Assembly (NCBI GenBank): GCA_949077035.1
Contig: CARUPR010000004.1
Span: 1-64,000, forward strand
Reading direction: 5' to 3'
Source: an uncultured Eubacteriales bacterium
GTDB taxonomy: Bacteria; Bacillota; Clostridia; Christensenellales; UBA1242
Length of the DNA: 64,000 bases
Within the stretch, counting starts at the first letter, position 1. Each line of letters starts with the position of its first letter. Under the pieces are notes generated by a model. That model saw only the letters and a program-made list of their open reading frames with translations. It was not told where the DNA came from and did not search any database. The position numbers and the translations under genes are program-made. Shown here piece after piece: positions 46,001 through 52,054 of this stretch.

Positions 46001-48575
46001 AATTTCTCATACTGATGAGGTATTGTATTTTGAAGTTGAAGCTAAAAATGGTTTCACACCTTCAATAATGGCAAGTGTTGGTCTAATTGTAAATGAGCTT
46101 AACATCAACGGCAGAAAAATTTATGCAATCTCTGGTGCAACAGAGGATTCTAAGATTACAGTTTTATTCACTGCACGTGAAAACAAACTTAAGATTATCT
46201 TTGCAAATGAAGGTGAAGATATTAAGCCTGTCCATGGCGGTGTAATTGTTGTTGACACATCTTCTGCTTTGGTTTCTTCAAACCCAAGTCGTGGTGACAA
46301 TATCAATGTTTCAGTTGTGACAGGTGGCTCATTAAACTTCACAGTAAGTTCAATGATTTCCTATTCACTTGTTGTGGATGAAAATGGTTATATCAAATAT
46401 GATGTGATTGGCGGCGAGGATAATGGAAATATTGTTGCAAGCAAGGTTGAAAGCCAAGACCCTGTTCAAACAGGCACAGGCTTTACTGGCATTGCAAATA
46501 TGACAATAAATGATGTTATCTCTGACGGAACCATTGTCATCTATGTTAAACCAAAGGAATATTCAATCAAATTTGTAGTTGATGCTGAAAGAGATATCTC
46601 TGTGACTATGAGTGAAAAAGTCAGATATGGCGAAGAATGGTCACTTGACAGCTTGTCAGCAAGCGAAAAGGGCAAGATTTTTGCCTCTAAAAAAGACTTT
46701 ACCTTCACAGGGTATTATACTGCAGAAAATTCTTATGGAATTCAATATATCGATAGATATGGCGAAGTTGTATTAAGCTGGCAACACAGCGGCTACTCTT
46801 ATGACGGAAGCAAATATAAGGCAGACGGAAACTTTGACCCAGAAACTGACACATTCACCCTTTATGCTGGTTGGATTTTCAATAGGGCATCGGTGAGAGT
46901 TGAGGTTATCCCAGTTTCGGCGATTGAAAATAAAAACTTCAATATTCGTTCTTTCGCAACAAATATCAACAGCTTTGACCCATGGATTGACCAAAATGAT
47001 TTATGGTATGCTGAAATAGGCGTTGGAAGCGTGCTTAATTTCGCAGCTCCAAAGATTGACGGTTATGTTTTTGCAGGCTTCACCCTTCAATTTGAAGGCG
47101 GTGAAGAAATTGCCCAAGATAAGACTTTCAATCTCACTCTTGAGATGGGCGATTATATTGTTCGGGCAAGATACAATCCAATTGTAAAAATCACAGTTAA
47201 AAACAACAACAATAATATGGCAGATGGTGGAAATTCATTTGCAAGACAAGATGGCGGAATAATCAGCGAAAGCTATGATATAAACAAGCTTTTAAGTCTT
47301 GTTTCAACTCCAACAAAGGGATATAATTTCCTTTACTGGATTGATGAAAAAACAGAGGAAATCTATTATGGCAAACCAAATTCAAATGGCGAAATTGTAT
47401 TTGACTTTGAAAGCCTTATAGACAGACCACTCTATCTTACTGCTGTCTTTGAAGGAAAATCAATCGCAGTAACCTTTGACTATTCTATTCTTGCAAATAC
47501 TCATAAATTGCTTGATGTCAAGGTAAATGGCAAAGTTGTTGATTATAACAATCCTTTCACAGCCCTTGTTGGTGACACAATTGTTGTTCGCGTCAAGAAG
47601 GCAAGAGGATATGGCTTTGACAATAGCCTGTTCGATAGGGTGTATGATGAGATAAATGACTGCTATGTATTTACTTATACAATAAGTGTTGATGACTTGA
47701 CTGAGATTGACAGCACAAAATATTCACTTTATTTGGCAATTCCAATCACAAAAGAGGATATTTCAATCACCTTTAATATAAAGGTATCTCAACCAATTGA
47801 TAATAAAGAACATTTGAAAGGCGGATATCTTGAATATTCTGTTGATGCAAATAAGTCTTTGAAGATTGAAAGTGGAAAACCTGTTGTATTTAAGTATGGC
47901 GATATTTATAATATTCGCATCAATCCAAATGCAAACTATGCTTTCCTTAAAGCTTATTTGAAGGTTGATGGTGCACTTTATGATGTTTCGAAATATGTAT
48001 CAAACAATCTTCTTCAAATAAATAAAGAACTTATCGACAGATACTTTAATTATAGTTTGACATTCGACATACATTTTGTAAGACTTCTTTGGACAGATGA
48101 AGAGGCAAGAGCTTCTGAATTTGCAGGCCTTGGCACAGCAAAAGAGCCATATAGACTGGCTTCAGCAAAAGATTTTGCTCTTATGGCATATCTTGTCAAC
48201 AATGGTCTAGAAAATGAAGAGGGCGTAAAATACAGCAAATGCTTCTATAAAGTGACAAACGATATTGACTTCTATGGCAGATTCTGGGAGCCTATCGGCA
48301 CAGAAGAAAATCCATTTGACGGAACAATCGATATTGGCAAACACACATTCAAAAATGTCAGCCATTATAAGAGCTATCCATCTCCTAAGTTATCCTATAC
48401 CGGTCTTTTCTGGCATATAGGAAAGGATGCAAGATTTAATGTTGACAAACAATCATTTACAATAATTATTATTGTAGTTTGCGTGCTTGTGTTTGTGATT
48501 ATCTTAATCGTGCTTTTAATCATCCTTCTTACAATAAGAAGAAAGAAGAAGCTTGAAAAACTTGCAAATCAATAA
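34062..48575 (+). CDS. Giant membrane-anchored surface protein
   Basis: 4837 residues. A signal peptide (about 1-34) and one C-terminal membrane helix (about 4797-4820, followed by RRKKK) indicate an outward-facing anchored protein; no LPXTG motif is seen. GLUG/beta-helix-like parts lie near both ends: SGVFYGNGHTI-type repeats at about 215-280 and DIDFYGRFWEPIG near 4735. The middle is built of beta modules. MBG-like units lie at about 2800-3080 (GGADAANYTVKDNVTGTI). InlB-type repeats (APTRKGYSFSGW … IYAVWE) lie near 3125-3185, with related GYNFLYWIDE and FEFTGWMIDE units to about 4500. No catalytic motif is evident; adhesion or structural use is inferred. ATG 34062 follows AAGGAGG; 34011 lacks a site. 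Confidence 0.9.
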   Translation: MLKKMSKSICFFLLVLFMAGSFCLFPKLKVGFSDALNYEQYISEHTQGETYNAIFEEIYNNDYNEYVYEGESFVEHYYQYKDINAQNNSALFGSEYFNQERFGHKNVMVITTAEQLAEVAFWISWGNDICQIMAPIVREDFNSQEEYESALEEQEMQLKLLGIEGKLPPITFISDNEGNQDVFMENPFRMGIYSLEADLDLSGSLWTPIGNSNSEFAGVFYGNGHTISNITIDDVTSSEGNSNVNLGLFGKISEATICDLVIGGSNTIVSSSTNANCGTLVGSTNRSYIINCFDKSTSKTGTNNKELSPIGKIESSGDNESYFYAGNSFDGKTPICKNITEYFQTVITDSFDTYVGVYNAGEGEFKIGNEKWYDRSPDSDSKTLRTLFKVVYYRGENNTNLTKVVPINEKPYMLRSNIHYASAPKLRIETTNENEVYVIKPGFKASFRTEYKSQELFMFAFKPGTDLDDNSDENLENNVLYDQDLIDQGEAPYNAYLVSPMGIDISYEEATINTTFDYGYSSSRSYETLTFPYDTPFCEIFEEHPGLLQRAGYELDEFYKIINPDNTKTAVNIETADDYKDSYINDNERYFLTWNYNDKIQRNFGIKFAYSSEEGGKMAENFSSVDKMKGFVAHDENGVAKIEGIKEASAGMLEEGIIYENSANFAEGSDNYTFKITLAQGYKLVSASGYDPSMHTYTKTPEIVNNKANVRLGAYPSFTNMTGKGYDYDGSETKNNDSYNSVLIEAGRVRDKDNEDDQIIPLPGGERTYNERAAFAKEKEYIVNVNNVVGPGGHVILVIERDWTYVDVTPHMVDDTVDISYFIEDGIYLNKNGDAVDKNNNLFYDNQGNILVDYPSAVIYYGKGKPFDKNNEIFIDENGIATYPDAIFNGIENEEGVFERPVIKEDGSNCYILQMRKGDSINLTISVGTAVGTVDRYLLNVETDNFMKANDGENESGFTTYKISYPNQGVWGAENPEEDFFNVWDVNLNNTKEYSNTFRPYIGDIKTKVAINLYKNDFDEQDNMVNVQPLDDMTGIGVTINGATKYQNVTGELVGMAIKGEIASTRSGKYEAHKVVISEYKGQSSSQEVDLGGASARAEYPKTITLYNPEKPEKGEYPDEYYWTRGSSVDMMFRKAFTHDSDDPIYQVDVYYKQRKYDINIEYYAGSNLTAVKPSEGEVAVIPEASVDQIKPEFADRYFSNASFGFASQSPSILIPGGGTYNFGFKLNSTGKGVLSYAGYELYQDGKVKVRYQNSANPEQWEKEGFTNSSLVEPENPGISDENFELTLGGYDTKIKIFFEYRSVNLLIDKVHVLNEEGYLGLEDKALLQYTIEGLTFKIGANGELSLTNGSDQLDSISIHSQFYLLGWYLQNGKMVNVDSEGNFNGLLTNSDFVGEIAELGADKENGYVNNSIAALVGRRTVSASYNAGAAGFGKLYENGTLDDADRRFTEVNDNALHMVKAGQNIVYNQIIGLSRFAFYNLGYKFNGYRPNGVTIDGGTFVSFGNVVIDENGNITYTISGSGWDQLFKLAKENGAIINDINSDGFQNWNMLAENDLHRRAEVELIANWQLISYSAIIDGSTIVSDSSTGKTGLSIGDTIYYTTTPAPNHKNGLATYVINGTTLSGQTIFGYYAKGYKIWQNSEEICFESLGDGEANKITITPEIFELFIKEEYKFKENTGDDNIFINTIREEADYYVFLENSENNYYRYDWNENLDTNDYGQIIDGRIAINVKYNNPATNIIKAIEDKVLVVNRYGYTEDKNLWSIAGNAGQSVTMFKPQDKYLTTGDSFIVPTWIKDEQGATKSEINFTEEARDIRNFYLLNDFNIISAAASGNHVEDGIDISRKPILNNGEQIVGFKFILSANGGEEMVFENIKEFNINNLNLSGAYTIKFVIDVKDTLTKYNEEGAYSIEYASPSRILSFNMVKNELHFFENDFASVYNGSNAWTPSAANNYGKFMLKFNWKGDNKANSGNLSEYSIGVLDDYFTDFAIEGDYNASASSRDKKNLKFKFNPERPILGNEELNYFELISNVIEEEGQYYILLENVLTIEKAKFTIHFPNGSAYRFDNINAVVYENVDKLNFTGDFANGKTFGYTFDKIMLLVNDAAVYTGKEDYNQDKDIFTIYGLKFANDFESNFEWNIANYNNHGDSRFILKEIGSAKGYTYNLAYLLSSQGKLNDTLASQYLGESGRIELSNLIIDGKPYQLPNTNQGSIQVGNDIIFSYAGNGTNNLKLFVNDEVMAIYPFSVRLNIILSDEAMNGLKLLTWTNNPNVSMLDAMFETWQESGWSTTISPSVTDGQNNELTAVLTDVVKVFVNYNTGTNGDNELNEIIYVSVADNILKVSNPIHEEGRYLTFNGYNKPSNSRLDITFDPLWTSFSVKNSCSVEYITAKWKFDEFDFNSYSEIALYANAGEIEQNLSSFVTVDAPNGSSITASMTSVDGKTSFAYNANNASFVIKDENGLAGANLTGKYQISVTLTYNDGFGDQRLTKTCDIKLILNKKMINFYIVNQNLTYNNSVQNVSILLEMDDESKEVNLQSLPKIDNSMDNQYHFYINILDKNNQISVLRNAGTYTIRATVDSKLQNVYQFINDEITIDKELTIKQYTISLKNYNDQIEFIKYVGTNDPVLSYDIEIEHDSESEIVEILFERESGGAVGSYLLINPKFIEDADKNNYKLNLAGFEAYLVIETPNANLQIEFKERPSYVYNSLAVNRQVVTVENNKFILSLYNDDTLLDQVEFDLYYLSVNGEEVEKVYISDDAKQDHIRLINFSFENISANAGDYPLSVTLNEVEDFDYTGIEFVDKSISRLKVEKKRLEVLSIAKNFNRNDAIGKNDVTFEGVVDGDEVYISGRYTQVTVGQNIKLSGVTLAGSAALNYSIADVTYYGEIIAVDGGSVIFSINETEFVYGQFNNNLTINEAFALTKGYILSIGGITEDVKNGYVQASAVVISEGDLSSGGYLKAGRKTIKFVFTSENFTNLQREGYEVSINVSALELDLSSLEIIKNYDETTLLPEDLNTNIDQFILNGDLVAIDLAKGGYQTAEVGEDKKVVIVLGGADAANYTVKDNVTGTIKAFTINVVVNASTEHIDLVTRGRFVEDGLLPSGDNATFIVGYPNNQSGEDILKTFKAPTRKGYSFSGWKIKQGEGYIAFDKDNIESVLRELSLSSEEDNVNLTIYAVWEIEKYEIDITGEQIQNIAITANPVYALSETDGKQYVEYFSDLQIEITGNRGYKIRSYNLAIGQSEDKNLSDTNKNKGTITFDKIASRIELVVTFEDIIINFNIDFNMPKFTNRVDNNSLNQAFGYFALANITRDDLPVLAVSEGTYKFLGYSYQENLLDENPLKDLIDQIFIDLNEDQSVILMAMWQGENYLITFDPTQGVIADAASKTITGVYGQAIYPFPNAYLEGREPAWTDKNGKIYNESDLLATIGEKGENNVYSITLTADWISQSYDIAITFDEGLTVKVGGQEIVSGANFTLVYGQDNLTLEITAKKGYGFIYNSKSIKAKIEEINGRIVISNLYEDGTLHFTLEPNVNTLTLFNSNVDSFEVYVDEVKVESQTTISARTGQNVEVIYKAKKGYNFDSTSYNFRGEGSFTTELSQDGKTLSVKWEDFTGNAVITVDGVASILKVTIGDVRDIFMRLTFGTTNINLSGDTFMVRTGERFVIYGVMAYGYTAGLPSTGIVNYVEEGSVNNYYSEEDKYYHFTAALSGFDEDFAISFLAKARSFNFKVSVMPGLEEYGEITCQSEQKVDFGSAIVLSQRELVSNFEFTGWMIDEKVISTEGEINYIVTSAIKDALERAGEDGVIEIFAVYARKARDIALTARTSNNPETNKNGFIASQIDENIVVEVNGTTSAKFYLGLNLDIKLNMAVGYELDYVLIDGSRINLNEEQYHFDGTNFVIALDLDSTISSLEIVFKAGKIEVIVQAGTIINYVDHLGTDAGGSVWAVDKNGDRLGDDVYKEYQGNLLIGANYKLISHTDEVLYFEVEAKNGFTPSIMASVGLIVNELNINGRKIYAISGATEDSKITVLFTARENKLKIIFANEGEDIKPVHGGVIVVDTSSALVSSNPSRGDNINVSVVTGGSLNFTVSSMISYSLVVDENGYIKYDVIGGEDNGNIVASKVESQDPVQTGTGFTGIANMTINDVISDGTIVIYVKPKEYSIKFVVDAERDISVTMSEKVRYGEEWSLDSLSASEKGKIFASKKDFTFTGYYTAENSYGIQYIDRYGEVVLSWQHSGYSYDGSKYKADGNFDPETDTFTLYAGWIFNRASVRVEVIPVSAIENKNFNIRSFATNINSFDPWIDQNDLWYAEIGVGSVLNFAAPKIDGYVFAGFTLQFEGGEEIAQDKTFNLTLEMGDYIVRARYNPIVKITVKNNNNNMADGGNSFARQDGGIISESYDINKLLSLVSTPTKGYNFLYWIDEKTEEIYYGKPNSNGEIVFDFESLIDRPLYLTAVFEGKSIAVTFDYSILANTHKLLDVKVNGKVVDYNNPFTALVGDTIVVRVKKARGYGFDNSLFDRVYDEINDCYVFTYTISVDDLTEIDSTKYSLYLAIPITKEDISITFNIKVSQPIDNKEHLKGGYLEYSVDANKSLKIESGKPVVFKYGDIYNIRINPNANYAFLKAYLKVDGALYDVSKYVSNNLLQINKELIDRYFNYSLTFDIHFVRLLWTDEEARASEFAGLGTAKEPYRLASAKDFALMAYLVNNGLENEEGVKYSKCFYKVTNDIDFYGRFWEPIGTEENPFDGTIDIGKHTFKNVSHYKSYPSPKLSYTGLFWHIGKDARFNVDKQSFTIIIIVVCVLVFVIILIVLLIILLTIRRKKKLEKLANQ

Positions 48576-48650
48576 TGCTGAATTGAAATTTAAATTGATT
48601 ATTGAAATCAATAATACAATTTTAAAACATCAAATTGGCAGATTGGCAGA

Positions 48651-48681
48651 AAAAACCACGGAAACTTCCGTGGTTTTTTTG
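48651..48681 (+). terminator. Terminator of the giant gene
   Basis: AACCACGGAA/TTCCGTGGTT stem with a very short loop and a T-run. Confidence 0.9.
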
Positions 48682-48836
48682 TTTTTTTAAATTAAGTTTT
48701 ATTTTAAACAATTTTTTAATTTATCAAAATTTTATTAATAATATGTTTTTGTTTATATTAATTTCTTTTTTAATTTCAAATAAATTTTATTAAAAATATG
48801 TTTTTGTTTAATAAAAACGATTGAACTTAAAATTTC

Positions 48837-49580
48837 TTATTTGGCTTTATCTTCACCCTTTTTCAATTTGTTTTCAATCTTTTTCAGCTTTCTTTTTTCA
48901 GCCCTCTTTTCCTGCCAGTCTTTAAGTTTATCGCCTGTATGGCAAACTCTGACTATTGGATATACAATAAGCATGATGTCAAAAGATGCAAGTATGTCAA
49001 GGAAATAATGTTGTTTGGTAAACACAGTTGACATACAAATAAGAATTGAAATGATGATTGCTGCATAGATGAAAATCTTATTCATCTTTCTTTCATTGCC
49101 TTTGCCGTTTGCAGTCAGACAACCAATGATGATTGCGATTGCCATAAAGCAGTGCTGAGAAGGAAAATTGTTTACCGGAGCGGTGGCTCCCCATGTCATA
49201 ACAACAAGTTTTTCTGTAAAGGTTGAAGGTTCAAAATCAGGTTTTGTCAATATGGTTTCTGCAAAGAAATATATTAGCCCTGAAATTATAAAACATATTA
49301 CAAGTGTGACATAAAGATTATAAAATGCTTTTTTGTTTGTATAAGCAAGATAGAAAAACAGAAAAATTCCAAGCGGGAAAGTCAAATAATAGACATAGAT
49401 AAAGTGTGGGACAAGAGGGATATATTCATCAAATATAGAAATGTGATATTGAGAGGCATTGATTATGCCTGCATTATAAAGCATTTCCATCCCAAAAAAG
49501 GATAGAAACAATATTATCGCAAATATAAGAAAGGGGATGATAGCATATCTTATCCTCATAAAGATATTTTTTAATTTCAT
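48837..49580 (-). CDS. PAP2-superfamily membrane phosphatase
   Basis: A 247-residue protein with about six membrane segments (near 12-30, 55-80, 88-108, 145-158, 167-183 and 190-207). The second and third PAP2 motifs are visible: NNFPSQHC (PSxH, about 137-144) and STVFTKQHYFLD (SxxxxxxHxxxD, about 184-195). The first motif (KxxxxxxRP) is not clear. The family dephosphorylates phosphatidic acid, undecaprenyl pyrophosphate or inositol lipids; the substrate here is unknown. The C-terminal tail is strongly basic and helical. The start follows AGAGGTA. It converges on the giant gene. Confidence 0.85.
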   Translation of the reverse strand: MKLKNIFMRIRYAIIPFLIFAIILFLSFFGMEMLYNAGIINASQYHISIFDEYIPLVPHFIYVYYLTFPLGIFLFFYLAYTNKKAFYNLYVTLVICFIISGLIYFFAETILTKPDFEPSTFTEKLVVMTWGATAPVNNFPSQHCFMAIAIIIGCLTANGKGNERKMNKIFIYAAIIISILICMSTVFTKQHYFLDILASFDIMLIVYPIVRVCHTGDKLKDWQEKRAEKRKLKKIENKLKKGEDKAK

Positions 49581-49606
49581 GTATACCTCTTATTAAATAA
49601 GTTTTT

Positions 49607-49699
49607 TATTGTTGTAATTTAAATAATTTAGCTTTGGTTTTATTATAATTTAAATAATTTAGCTTTGGTTTTGTTGTAATTTAAATAAATCAGCTTTGG
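49607..49699. repeat. Three 31-bp tandem repeats
   Basis: Core TAATTTAAATAATTTAGC followed by TTTGG, with exact 31-bp spacing between GCTTTGG at 49631, 49662 and 49693. They lie between the PAP2 gene and the putative protease gene. Confidence 0.85.
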
Positions 49700-49783
49700 C
49701 GGTCAGTGCTTTTTAGCATTGAAATTCATTTTCAGCAATAAACATTAAAAGTAATTTTCAATATTAAAAGTCATCTTCAAGGC

Positions 49784-50851
49784 TTAGTTTTCAATTTCAA
49801 AATTTTCATCTTCATCTTCATAATAGTTTTCAATTTCACAGTTGTTTTCATTATCAGATGAATTTTTAGATGCTTTCTGTGCCTCTTTATTTTCTTGCGC
49901 TTGATTTAAATTGAGAGTGTCAGTTATTATCTCAAATGCTTTTGTAAAAGAATATTCATTTACAAGGTCATAGAAGGTGTCAAAGTGCTCACATTCTTGT
50001 TTCATTTTTGCTTCAACATCTTTTGGATTGCGAATTTTTGTAAAATTTTCTTCAAAGAAATCTGGAGCAATTTCTGCACTTATATGTCCTGCAAGTGTGA
50101 TGTTGTTTAAATTTTCCTTCCAAGATGTGATATGTTTGTCATTTTTCTTTGCCATTCCTACAAAGGTAAGTCCATTTTTAAGGGCTATTGATTTGACAGT
50201 TGAAACAATATTTTTTAAACTATCTTTATGAATTTTCAATTTCCTTATAGAATCGTCTTTCAAAAGTTCTGGGAAATTCATGTATTCATTGTTTAAAAAA
50301 TATGATTCCGTCTTTTTATAAGCAAAACTTTTAATATAAGGCTCAAAAAAGTCATTCTTTTGAAGTGTTTTATAGGCATAATATCTTGCATCAAGCTCGG
50401 TTGGGTTGCAGCCATAAGCAAAATCGTCCATGGCTTCAGAAACATCCCAATCTTTCTGTATTGCAGCACAATCTCTGACTAATGGATGCAAATCATCTCC
50501 ATAACTTAAAAATTGTTTTAAATGACGAAGCTCATGAACGATGGTGTTGAAGAGCTCACATATAAAAAATTTATTATCAAGTATTTTAAAAAGTTGATAC
50601 CCTTTTGTGTAGATATCATTTAATGTCAGAACGCATTTATTATAATCCATCATTCCATTATTATCTTTCATTCTTTTTATATCAAGTGAAACAGATGGCA
50701 GGTCATTTTCTTTACAGAATTTTTCTATATATGTTTTGATGACATCTTTTAATTTTTCTTCATTTTCAACGTTTTGATAGAAATTTTCATCAATACTTGC
50801 AATTATTTGGTCGGTAGAAAATTCTTTGATTTTTTCTGTGTATGTGCTCAT
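49784..50851 (-). CDS. Putative zinc metallopeptidase
   Basis: A 355-residue protein. NTIVHELRHLKQF (about 106-118) contains HELRH, an HExxH zinc-binding motif. PTELDARYYAYK (about 150-161) offers a third ligand Glu at the distance usual for gluzincin-like or M78-like proteins. No signal peptide or membrane segment is present, so it should be cytoplasmic. The C-terminus (about 310-355) is low-complexity and acidic (NYYEDEDENFEIEN). The substrate is unknown. The start follows TGAGGTGA. It is a single gene, not linked to a regulator as ImmA-type proteases usually are. Confidence 0.65.
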   Translation of the reverse strand: MSTYTEKIKEFSTDQIIASIDENFYQNVENEEKLKDVIKTYIEKFCKENDLPSVSLDIKRMKDNNGMMDYNKCVLTLNDIYTKGYQLFKILDNKFFICELFNTIVHELRHLKQFLSYGDDLHPLVRDCAAIQKDWDVSEAMDDFAYGCNPTELDARYYAYKTLQKNDFFEPYIKSFAYKKTESYFLNNEYMNFPELLKDDSIRKLKIHKDSLKNIVSTVKSIALKNGLTFVGMAKKNDKHITSWKENLNNITLAGHISAEIAPDFFEENFTKIRNPKDVEAKMKQECEHFDTFYDLVNEYSFTKAFEIITDTLNLNQAQENKEAQKASKNSSDNENNCEIENYYEDEDENFEIEN

Positions 50852-50939
50852 AATTTCACCTCAAAAAGATTGTATCATAAATAGAATAATATTTCAATAC
50901 TTTCAAAATATTTTTTAAAGAGTTTTGAAATTATTAAAA

Positions 50940-51050
50940 AATATAGAACTAAAAAATCAAATGATAGCATTGATAGAATAGAAAAATTAAATGAATGAAA
51001 AAAACATATCGATAGAATAAAACATTGATAGAATGGGAAGATTAAAAAAA
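50940..51050. repeat. Short direct repeats upstream of the protease gene
   Basis: ATTGATAGAAT or ATCGATAGAAT occurs three times (about 50969, 51007 and 51026). Purpose unknown. Confidence 0.45.
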
Positions 51051-51056
51051 GAAAAA

Positions 51057-51092
51057 AATACTTTACCCTCTAAGGAAAGTATTTTTTTAAGT
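51057..51092 (-). terminator. rplI terminator
   Basis: AATACTTT/AAAGTATT stem with A-run and T-run flanks, 35 bp beyond the rplI stop. Confidence 0.8.
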
Positions 51093-51126
51093 AATTAAAA
51101 TAATAAAAACAATCAATAATAAAAGC

Positions 51127-51570
51127 TTATATTGCCTCAACTTCAATCATAATTTTGACAGAAACTGTTGAGTGCAATTTGATATTCACCTCGCTTGAGC
51201 CGATTGTGCGGATAGGATTTTTAAGTTCTATTTTGCGTTTATCCACATCAAAACCTTTTTCACTTAAAACATCGGCAATTTCTTTTGCTGTGATAGAGCC
51301 AAAAGTTTTTCCATTTTCTCCACATTTGATTTTGACAGAAAATTTTTGACCTTTAAGTTTTTCTGCCAATTTTACAGCTTCCTGTCTTTCCATTTCTTTA
51401 TGATAGTCATTTGCTGCAATTTTGGTTTTATTTTCGCTTATTGCACTGTTGTCTGCACGTTTTGCTTTGCCAGTTTTAATCAAGAAATTGTTTGCATAGC
51501 CGTCTGAAACTTCTTTGATTTCTCCCTTTTTACCTGTCCCTCTTACATCTGTCAATAATAATACCTTCAT
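51127..51570 (-). CDS. rplI: 50S ribosomal protein L9
   Basis: 147 residues, normal length. The N-terminal RNA-binding domain begins MKVLLLTDVRGTGKKGEIKE and contains VSDGYANNFLI, the L9 signature. A long connecting helix (EMERQEAVKLAEKLKGQ) and the C-terminal domain (GKTFGSITAKEIADVL … KIELKNPIRTIGSSEVNIKLH) follow. I chose ATG 51570 because AAAGGAGC precedes it and the protein then begins as in all relatives. It stands alone, without rpsF, rpsR or dnaB neighbours. Confidence 0.97.
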   Translation of the reverse strand: MKVLLLTDVRGTGKKGEIKEVSDGYANNFLIKTGKAKRADNSAISENKTKIAANDYHKEMERQEAVKLAEKLKGQKFSVKIKCGENGKTFGSITAKEIADVLSEKGFDVDKRKIELKNPIRTIGSSEVNIKLHSTVSVKIMIEVEAI

Positions 51571-51598
51571 AAGTTTGCTCCTTTTATTGCCTTTTATC

Positions 51599-51627
51599 AT
51601 TGTAGTTGAGATTGTTTTTTTTGTCAA
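51599..51627 (-). promoter_or_regulatory. rplI promoter
   Basis: Minus strand: TTGACA (51627-51622), 17-bp spacer, TACAAT (51604-51599). Confidence 0.65.
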
Positions 51628-51695
51628 ATAAATAGCATAAACGATTGATTAAATAATAGGAAATTGTCAATAATTTTGTTTGAGGAGGCATTATT

Positions 51696-52010
51696 ATGGA
51701 TATTAGATGCAGAAAAGGGCTTTGCAAATATAATGACAGATTCACTTGCAAGGCAAAAAAAATATTGGTAGATGGTCAGATTGTATGCTCGACTTATGAA
51801 ATGGATGAGGGAAAAGAGGTGCAGGATGTGACAAAACATTTGTTTACACAGGTGCCCGATTATGCGCCGCAACGTGACAGCAAGACCCTTGAAATAAAGT
51901 GCAAGGCAGATTGTCTTTTCAATCATAATGGCGATTGTGTATCAAATGGAATAACCCTAAATTCAATCAAAGAAAAACCCTTTTGCGTGTCCTATTTAAG
52001 GAAAAATTAA
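51696..52010 (+). CDS. Cys-rich protein with two DUF1540-like motifs
   Basis: A 104-residue protein. Two similar Cys units occur. The first, IRCRKGLCKYNDRFTC … VCSTYE (about 3-34), fits DUF1540 (C-x4-C-x-Y/F-N-x4-C … C-x-T/S-F/Y). The second, IKCKADCLFNHNGDC … FCVSYL (about 67-101), is a shortened version. The eight-plus cysteines suggest metal binding; the function of DUF1540 is unknown. ATG 51696 follows GAGGAGG. It is divergent from rplI and 44 bp upstream of the next plus-strand gene, which has its own promoter. Confidence 0.75.
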   Translation: MDIRCRKGLCKYNDRFTCKAKKILVDGQIVCSTYEMDEGKEVQDVTKHLFTQVPDYAPQRDSKTLEIKCKADCLFNHNGDCVSNGITLNSIKEKPFCVSYLRKN

Positions 52011-52019
52011 AAAAATATT

Positions 52020-52048
52020 TTGACAATTGGATAGTTTTGAACTATAAT
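52020..52048 (+). promoter_or_regulatory. Consensus promoter 6 nt before an ATG
   Basis: TTGACA (52020-52025), 17-bp spacer, TATAAT (52043-52048), then 6 nt to ATG 52055. It matches the sigma-A consensus at every position. Confidence 0.85.
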
Positions 52049-52054
52049 AAAATT

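Noticed and set aside
34143..48238. Many minus-strand and off-frame open frames inside the giant gene
   Set aside because: They are shadows of a 14.5-kb coding frame; none has a good ribosome-binding site or a recognisable product.
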